Below, one piece after another: positions 57,689 through 64,000 of a DNA stretch of 64,000 nt; position 1 is the stretch's first letter; each line of letters opens with the position of its first letter. This DNA is from Gossypium raimondii (lineage: Eukaryota > Streptophyta > Magnoliopsida > Malvales > Malvaceae): positions 48,291,890-48,355,889 of the forward strand of contig NC_068576.1 in assembly GCF_025698545.1 (NCBI RefSeq), given 5' to 3'. The translations under genes were made by a program, and so were the position numbers. The notes under the pieces were generated by a model, which was given only the letters and a program-made list of their open reading frames with translations, was not told the DNA's origin and made no database searches.

Positions 57689-60600
57689 TTATTGAATTCT
57701 ACACCCACCTGAATCCTCCGCATGATGAACATTGCCATATGCAGAAAGTTCAATTAGATCCATGTCCCGACCTAAAAGTTTAATCACACAATTGAAAGTC
57801 AAGGATTACCAAATCCTGGTTGTCATCTTATCAGAAGAAAAAAGATCATACAAAATTAGCAGTACCTGAAACCCGGCAATAAGAACTTTTCTGAATAAGA
57901 TCAGCTCTAGACAACTCAGTCCGATTTCCCTTTGATCGATTAACAGTTGCCTAATGTTATCAAAACGAAATTCCAAACATCAGATTCCTGATTCTTCAAG
58001 TAAATTACAACTATGGAGTAATAATTAGTCGAGAAAAGAAAAACATTCCAAGTGATTCAAAATTGTTTAACAACTCAATGGAACTAATACAGTTGCAAAA
58101 GATTAAGCACTCAAATATGGACTAGCATGTTTCGAATACAGACCAATATCTTCTAAAACCTATGTTTGGATGAGGAAAAGACTCGTTGTATTGAACTCTA
58201 CTCGAAGAGTTAGTCCCCACTTTGAATTGCTATCATAGGCAGACCCACATATAAGAATGTACAGGCTAAGTTTTATTTGTATCCTTATTTCTAAATAGTT
58301 TTATTCTACAGAAAGATTGACTGCATTAATAGAAAGAGTTTGTTACCACTTATAGATACAGAAAATATTCACACTAAATACTGGATCACTTTGTTATATT
58401 ATGGTAAAAAGAAAGTCCCACTAAAATCCTTCAACAACACATTGGGAGGTAATTCTCTCTCATTCCGAATCCATGTACTTCACAAGGTTTGAACCTAAGA
58501 TCTCTATCCTGGAAATCAGTTTAACTCTCTGTCATCCTCTAACCCATGAACTTCCCAGGGTCTAAACCTAATATCTCTAAATTGGAAATGGATTTAACTC
58601 TGTCATACTCTAACCCATGAACTTCCCAGGGTCTCAACCTAATATCTCTAAATTGGAAATTGATTTAACTCTGTCATTCTCTAAATTATGTACTTCCAGG
58701 GTTTGAACCTAAGATTTCTAAAAGTCACATCAAAGACATCAATTCTAACCAAGGAAAAGATTGACCAGAGCAAGCAGCTCTCTAAATGATTGCATTTTCC
58801 ATACAAGGCAAGCTTTTTCCACCTAATTAGAAAGAATAATGACTCACTTTTTCGTCTTATTGTACTTTCACATACTACTTTTAATTTGCTCATTACTTGC
58901 TAAAAGAAAATCTACCTTAGGTAGATGATATTTGACTCAATTTTAGTAGTAGGTATATAGTTATGAGATTTTCAGCAATGAAGATTCTTGAGAAAACCAA
59001 TAAATTGTGAATGAGAAGTGGATAAATGATTGCCTGGTCTTTGTATGTTAAGATAGATATATGCATCATAAATAACAATGGAAATAATAATAATAATCAT
59101 CCAATCCATCATTATTTGAAAACTCATCAAGGCCATCTCGATCTTTATAAGATTCTTAGTTAACCAAACACTAATAAAAATATTATAAGGAATATTCTTT
59201 GGCCCCCCACTAACTTAAACTTTTGGTTTCACCACTGAGTCACTGACTGGTATCAGGCCTGAAAAAGGCAATTTCAACTGTGCTATGGCTACTCATACCA
59301 TGCAAACTTGATTAAAATAGTTTCTAGGGGAAAGATTATATTCAAAAACGTTATTTTGTATATTCATTTCAGAATACCAAAGACTGAGAAGGATTCTTCA
59401 ATTCAATGCATTTAATTAAAAAGTTCCATTGCCATGCTTTTTTATTTTTTGGTTCTAACCATTACTATGCTTAATACTAACCAAGTTATCTTTGTACTTG
59501 GTTCTTTTCATTTTCCATCCTTTTTCTTATGGTACTATGGTAAGGCAAACCAAGGTGGCTAGTCGCAAGCCAATAGAACATTGAACTCAGTTTAACGAGA
59601 GGAAGATGGGTAGCCCCGAGATGATTCTTGGGCCTCAAATTGCAACATTCCTATGATTCAAGTCAACGAAGTGTATTCAAGACTTAATAGGCAAGTAGCT
59701 GCCAATCCAGTTAAACCAGAGTGCAAGCATATAGTAATTACCTGTCCAAATAAATGAAAAGATCAACTACATTTTGTAGACTGATATCAGCTGTACCCTA
59801 TGACTATCGGTCTCTTCCATACTTTATAGCATTGCAAAAATAAATAAAAATTCTATTTTGGCAGGTTAAAAATATTTTTAAACCAGAAGCATGTTACGAA
59901 ATTTAGAAAAAACAGAGAAGGAAGTTGAAGATGCTATAGGAGGGAAAATCTCATACCTGTAAAACCTGACAGTTTTCTAATGTGCTTTTTCCTCCCTGAA
60001 ATTCATGAAAAGAAATCAAATAAGGAGCCAGACTCAGTAGATCCAGAACAGAGATACATGGAGTTCATGCATATAACAATACTACACAAGAAATTCAAGA
60101 GAGAGAGAAAGTTCAGGGACAGTCTTTGAGAGATTTAATAACGAAGAGAGTATGATTAGAAAGAGAAAACAACTTTTTGTTAAGTACGTGGTAATTGAAT
60201 ATCTGAGTAAATAATTACAAATGAAGGTCATTGTACAAAAGCAAGCTATATGTAAGGAACAATGAAAGCTGAAAAAAGAAAAACACAGTTCGGTGGATTC
60301 TCTAGTGAATAGTGACACACTACAGCAGCGCAGCATTGACTTTAAAATATTCAGGATTAACCACAACTTTGTCTATATTAGCTAGACGGCGTCCTGTGAA
60401 TACATGATGCTTTCACCCTCAGCAAATATTAAACCTTTTGAGATTATGACCTAACACCGTGAGATTAGCCTCAAGGTCCTCCATTGCAACTTATATCATC
60501 TTGTACGTGAAAAATATGTTGAACATTAATTGAACAAAATAGTCCAGCTTAAGCGGGAACATTTCACAAGCTGCCTCAAGACACATCAACTACTATGGCT

Positions 60601-61780
60601 TCTACAACCTTGTCGCCAATTTCTGATCTTCACGTATTTTTTCCCTTTAGAAATTTTTAATACTGCTAATCATCATGCCTGATTCTTTCTACCAAATGAT
60701 TCTCACCCAAAAGAGACTAGCATTTCAAGCTTTTCTTCATTAAGAGTGATTCAGAATAAAATATTCAGCTCGAAAGAAATTTTTCTATAGTTCTATGAAA
60801 TCATTCCATTAAAAAATGGCTAAGTCATGACCAGTGCCGAACTAGAAATATTCCTTCACTCAGGGATCCGATCAGTTTTGGTCCTTGTGGATTCAAAGTC
60901 TTAACATCATAGTCCGCGGAATATAGTTATGGAATTCTTTGCAACTGAGTAATCACATCCACAAATGCCATTCTAATATAACAAATTTAGCAGAGGTATA
61001 TTTTCACATATGAAATGGAGCAATAAATCAAACAGCAATCTTGTTCCTCTCTTTTTTGCTAATATCTGCTTCTGATCATAGAGGAATTACAGAATTCTTA
61101 CAACAAAAATACTCACAAAACATAAAATTAGGAATTACATAATGAACCCAGAACAAATCTACAACACCCAAACCAAGCCAAACCCTCTTCAGAAAACATC
61201 TCTATTAAAAGATACAACAAGATATTCAAACTTGGATTTCAAATTTTCATGTTTTTGTTCAATTTTATAATAGTATTGAATGCATAATTAAATGAATTTC
61301 AATCAACAATTGATAGAAAAATAAATAAATCCAAATATTCAAATTCATCTTAGCAAATATAGCAAATGTTAGAATTAAGGGGGAAAAGAGAAAAACTACC
61401 TTGGAGTAAGGGATGATATGGTCGTAGTCATGGCACAAGCATCCGGGACAACCAACGAGCTTCCTGAAAACAATGTTACCAACAGCGTCGCGGCGCCAGC
61501 GATCTGGGTCTCGTCCCTTGACCTTCTCGGCCTTTTCCCAGCATTGTTGCTTGACGCTGTAAGGAAAGCTCCGGGGATTAGAGTTTGAATCTTGTGAAAT
61601 TTGGAGACCTTCAAAGAGACTGGTAACTGCAGAGCTCCGTTCTTGCTCAGTCACGGACAGTTCACCGTCGACCAAAGAGGCTGAGGGCGGCGTAAGCTTT
61701 GATGAGCGTGAACGACGTGGAGAGGATGGCGAAGACTTTGATTTTCTCTTGGTTTTGGAATCTTTACCATCTATTATCAT
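57689..61780 (-). CDS. Plant HNH-endonuclease-domain protein
   Basis: Four exons on the minus strand: 61780-61400, 59995-59957, 57950-57866 and 57771-57689 (stop TAA). All have GT...AG introns and consistent phase, for 195 residues. The basic, serine-rich N-terminus (KTKRKSKSSPSSPRR) is followed by SVKQQCWEKA and RDPDRWRRD, then the HNH region. That region reads LVGCPGCLCHDYDHIIPYSK with C111, C114, C116 and the D-H pair near 120-121, followed by GGKSTLENCQVLQ and ATVNRSKGNRTEL. The C-terminus GRDMDLIELSAYGNV...GGCRIQ is the conserved end of this plant family, whose function is little known. I chose MIIDGKDSK (61780) as start. An in-frame ATG at 61951 would extend the protein, but that segment lies in a MITE end. 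Confidence 0.9.
58469..58730. repeat. About four tandem copies of a 71-bp unit inside an HNH-gene intron
   Basis: AACCCATGAACTTCC-type starts occur at 58541 and 58612, with degenerate copies before and after (from 58469, and at 58683), a 71-bp period. Each includes GGGT(T/C)T(G/A)AACCTAA and TTTAACTCTGTCAT. It lies within the 57951-59956 intron. Confidence 0.85.
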
Positions 61781-61888
61781 TTTTTCTCTTTTTGGTTGGT
61801 GTTGCCTTGCCTTCGTTTGGGAGGGAACATTATTTAACTTCTCCCAATCCGGATAATACTGTGTATAAATCATTCGGATAAACTCAAC

Positions 61889-62447
61889 TAGGGGTGTTCG
61901 AGTCGGGTCCGATTCGGGTGGGATGCTTTTGATATTTAATAAATTTGACATATGTGTTCGAAATATGGATTTAAAATTTTACTCAAAATTATTTATATTT
62001 GTAAAAGATTAATTCAAGCCCATTTTAAGTTTGTTTATATTATTATTTAAATTTTTTAAAAATATTTATTTTATTTTATTATTTAATAATTTTATATAAT
62101 TTTTTATTTATTGAAAATTTTTATACAGTCATCTTTAACATTAATTTAATGTTTACATTACAATATTATTATATATTTGGTATATGTTTAATTTTTTTAA
62201 TATGTTCTAAATTACATAATATATAAAAATAAAATAATATATATAAAGTATTATAAACTTAAAAATGGGTTAGGTCGAGTCGGGCTTGGGCCTTAAATGT
62301 TCAAGCTCGAACTCGACTCATATTTTAAACGAGTCTAATATTTTTGCCGAGGCCCATTTTTTAGGCCTAATATTTTTGCCCAAACATCCCAAATTTTAGA
62401 CGGGCCTTCAAGCTTAGGCGAATAATTCAGCCCATGAACAGGTCTAG
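61889..62447. mobile_element. hAT-like MITE, about 560 bp
   Basis: The left end TAGGGGTGTTCGAGTCGGG and the reversed right end TAGACCTGTTCATGGGCTG are imperfect inverted repeats. GGGTCGAGTCGGGC-type stretches lie inside. Flanking octamers AACTCAAC and GGATCAAC agree at five of eight positions, a worn 8-bp duplication. No transposase. Confidence 0.6.
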
Positions 62448-64000
62448 GATCAACCTACTTTAAAAATTATAATGGATCCTTGACAATTAATTATGTTTTT
62501 TCTTTTTGTCACTTAACCATTAAATGTCTAGCAGAAAGATAACATTACCTTTTTTTTAAAGATAAACTTAGCCTATAATATTTATCCATTTTGTTACTTT
62601 GGTGGTAGATATAATAACATTTAAGAAAGATTTTATTTATCTAAGTCATTTAGTAATCAAACATTTTCAAAGAGTTTCAAAGACTTGCAAAATACTTAAA
62701 ACATGTTTTTAAATGTATTTGAACTTATCCAAATATTTTTGAGCCACCAAAATGTTCTAATGTGTTTAAAATGTTTTAAAGTTATTTTGGTAACTAAGTA
62801 TCAATACTAATGGTCTAGGTTTTGATACATAGCAAGCCAATAGCCAGATAACGAAACTAGAAGGTCATGTATGAATACATCCTTTAAAAGTACCGATACA
62901 TGCTTTAGATGTATCAACATGTGGCTATCAGAACGGTTACTAATGGCTATGTTTATGAAAAGTATTGATACATCATTGGTATGTATCGATACATGAGTTG
63001 CAGTTCCACTTTTTAAGTCCGAGATTAATATTTTCAATGACTCCAAAACATCTCCAGCAACTATAAACATCCACAAAATTGTTCTTTGGTATAAATACAA
63101 GTCAAAAGCACATGAAGACATAAGAGAGACACATCCAAACACTGAAATCAATAAAATTCATTTCAAATCTTCCTTTTTTCATATTCTCTTGTACGTAATC
63201 TTTTAGGTGCTTATTGTAATTTCTTCTATTATTTTGATTGTTTGAGTGAACAAGCACTTATAAATACGCACCATGAGAGGTCGTCATTGTTTATATTTTT
63301 TCTTTTTATAATTAAAGAGTGTACTTAAGGTTGTTGGGTAGAAAACTTTAGGGGTATTTAAAGGGTTTCTAATTGAGTCTTGTAAAAGTTAGAGGAGTTT
63401 ACTTAAGCTATAAAAACTAGGGAGTGTTTCTATCTTAACCTTCTTAAAAAGATAGAGATGGTAAGTGTTAGACCTTTTTGCTTAAAAGATAGCATTTCTT
63501 ATAGTGAATTGGGAAAATGTTTAGTTGAGGTATACTAAAGTAGTAGAGGTAGGCAATTAGAGCCGAACCATTAAAAATTGAAGTGTCAAAGCTTTTCTTT
63601 CTTGTACTTTTAGTTTAGAAAAGTTTGTAGAGAAAATTTTAAATACCAATTCATCCCTCTTGATATTTTTTGGCCTAAAACACCTTAGCCTTCAATTTTC
63701 AAAATTTAGTCAAATAGCTTTCTTTTGGATAAGAAAGCTAATTGAACTATTAAAATTTTAGTGGGAATTACATAGAAGCCTGCATGACCGTCTATGTGTT
63801 ATTGACTAGTAACATGGATGATTTTTCTAAAAGTTTTTGTGAACTTTTTTTAAACCTTTTTATTAATTATTTTAATGTTTTCTTAAGTATACGTGGATTG
63901 CCACGCGCGCAACCACGTCAATGTCGTTAAAATTTTAATAGTCCATGCAACTTCTTTCATCTAAAAGAGAGCAATTTGGCTAAATTTTAAAGGTTGACTT
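62448..64000 (+). repeat. Probable LTR-retrotransposon fragment (about 62790-63720) and flanks
   Basis: Repeated GTATCGATACAT/TTGATACAT motifs (62940-63000) are followed by a TATA-like GGTATAAATACAAG near 63090 and a leader with 'gggtttctaattgagtcttgtaaaag'. It ends near CCAATTCATCCCTCTTG, a phrase like the leader of SIRE/Maximus-type copia elements. No coding domain. The 114-codon minus frame at 62807-63151 crosses the repeat and is not credible. Confidence 0.4.

Noticed and set aside
61781..61951. Start of the HNH protein at 61951
   Set aside because: That ATG lies in a MITE terminal repeat; the family-like sequence begins at MIIDGKDSK.
62807..63151. 114-codon minus-strand frame
   Set aside because: It runs antisense through GTATCGATACAT repeats of a probable LTR and matches no family.

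Overview
This window is nuclear DNA from a dicot plant. The genes have plant-type introns and belong to plant families: a CC-NB-LRR receptor, a Dof/CDF factor, an RKD factor, a phloem protein 2 and an RZ-1 protein. The dense TGTAAC...GTTACA Gypsy LTRs and the overall repeat style suggest Gossypium (cotton) or a close Malvaceae relative. That assignment is inference from recall, not a database result.

Gene layout, left to right: (1) 8409-9621 (+) RZ-1A-like RRM/zinc-knuckle RNA-binding protein; (2) 14087-15732 (-) c-Myc-binding-protein (MYCBP/AMY-1) homologue, whose first exon I could not find; (3) 17968-19239 (+) RKD-type RWP-RK transcription factor; (4) 22419-25784 (-) intact single-exon CC-NB-LRR receptor; (5) 26481-27199 (+) phloem protein 2 (PP2-A-like), head-to-head with the receptor; (6) 48553-50930 (+) cycling-Dof-factor-type transcription factor; (7) 57689-61780 (-) four-exon plant HNH-endonuclease-domain protein. 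I rebuilt the exons from splice signals, reading phase and family motifs. No shared pathway is evident. The only functionally suggestive pairing is the receptor/PP2 divergent pair.

The left edge (1-5.8 kb) is nested LTR material. It includes a complete small copia-type element with LTRs, a 5-bp target duplication and a gag gene but no integrase or reverse transcriptase. A 1-kb MITE with TAA target duplication follows. Downstream of the RZ-1 gene is a piece that I read as plastid DNA (psbH-petB spacer plus the start of the petB group II intron), then a LINE reverse-transcriptase relic.

The interval 27-48 kb has no recognisable gene. It holds several large Gypsy-type LTRs in both orientations, one complete with target duplication. 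One carries five tandem copies of a 256-bp block that includes the LTR-internal 5' splice site, and another is split by a 1.3-kb nested element with palindromic ends. MITEs, SINE-like copies and copia scraps fill the gaps. The right part (51-64 kb) is AT-rich spacer with SINE-like copies, a fold-back element, the HNH gene, a hAT-like MITE abutting its 5' end, and a fragment resembling an LTR and leader.
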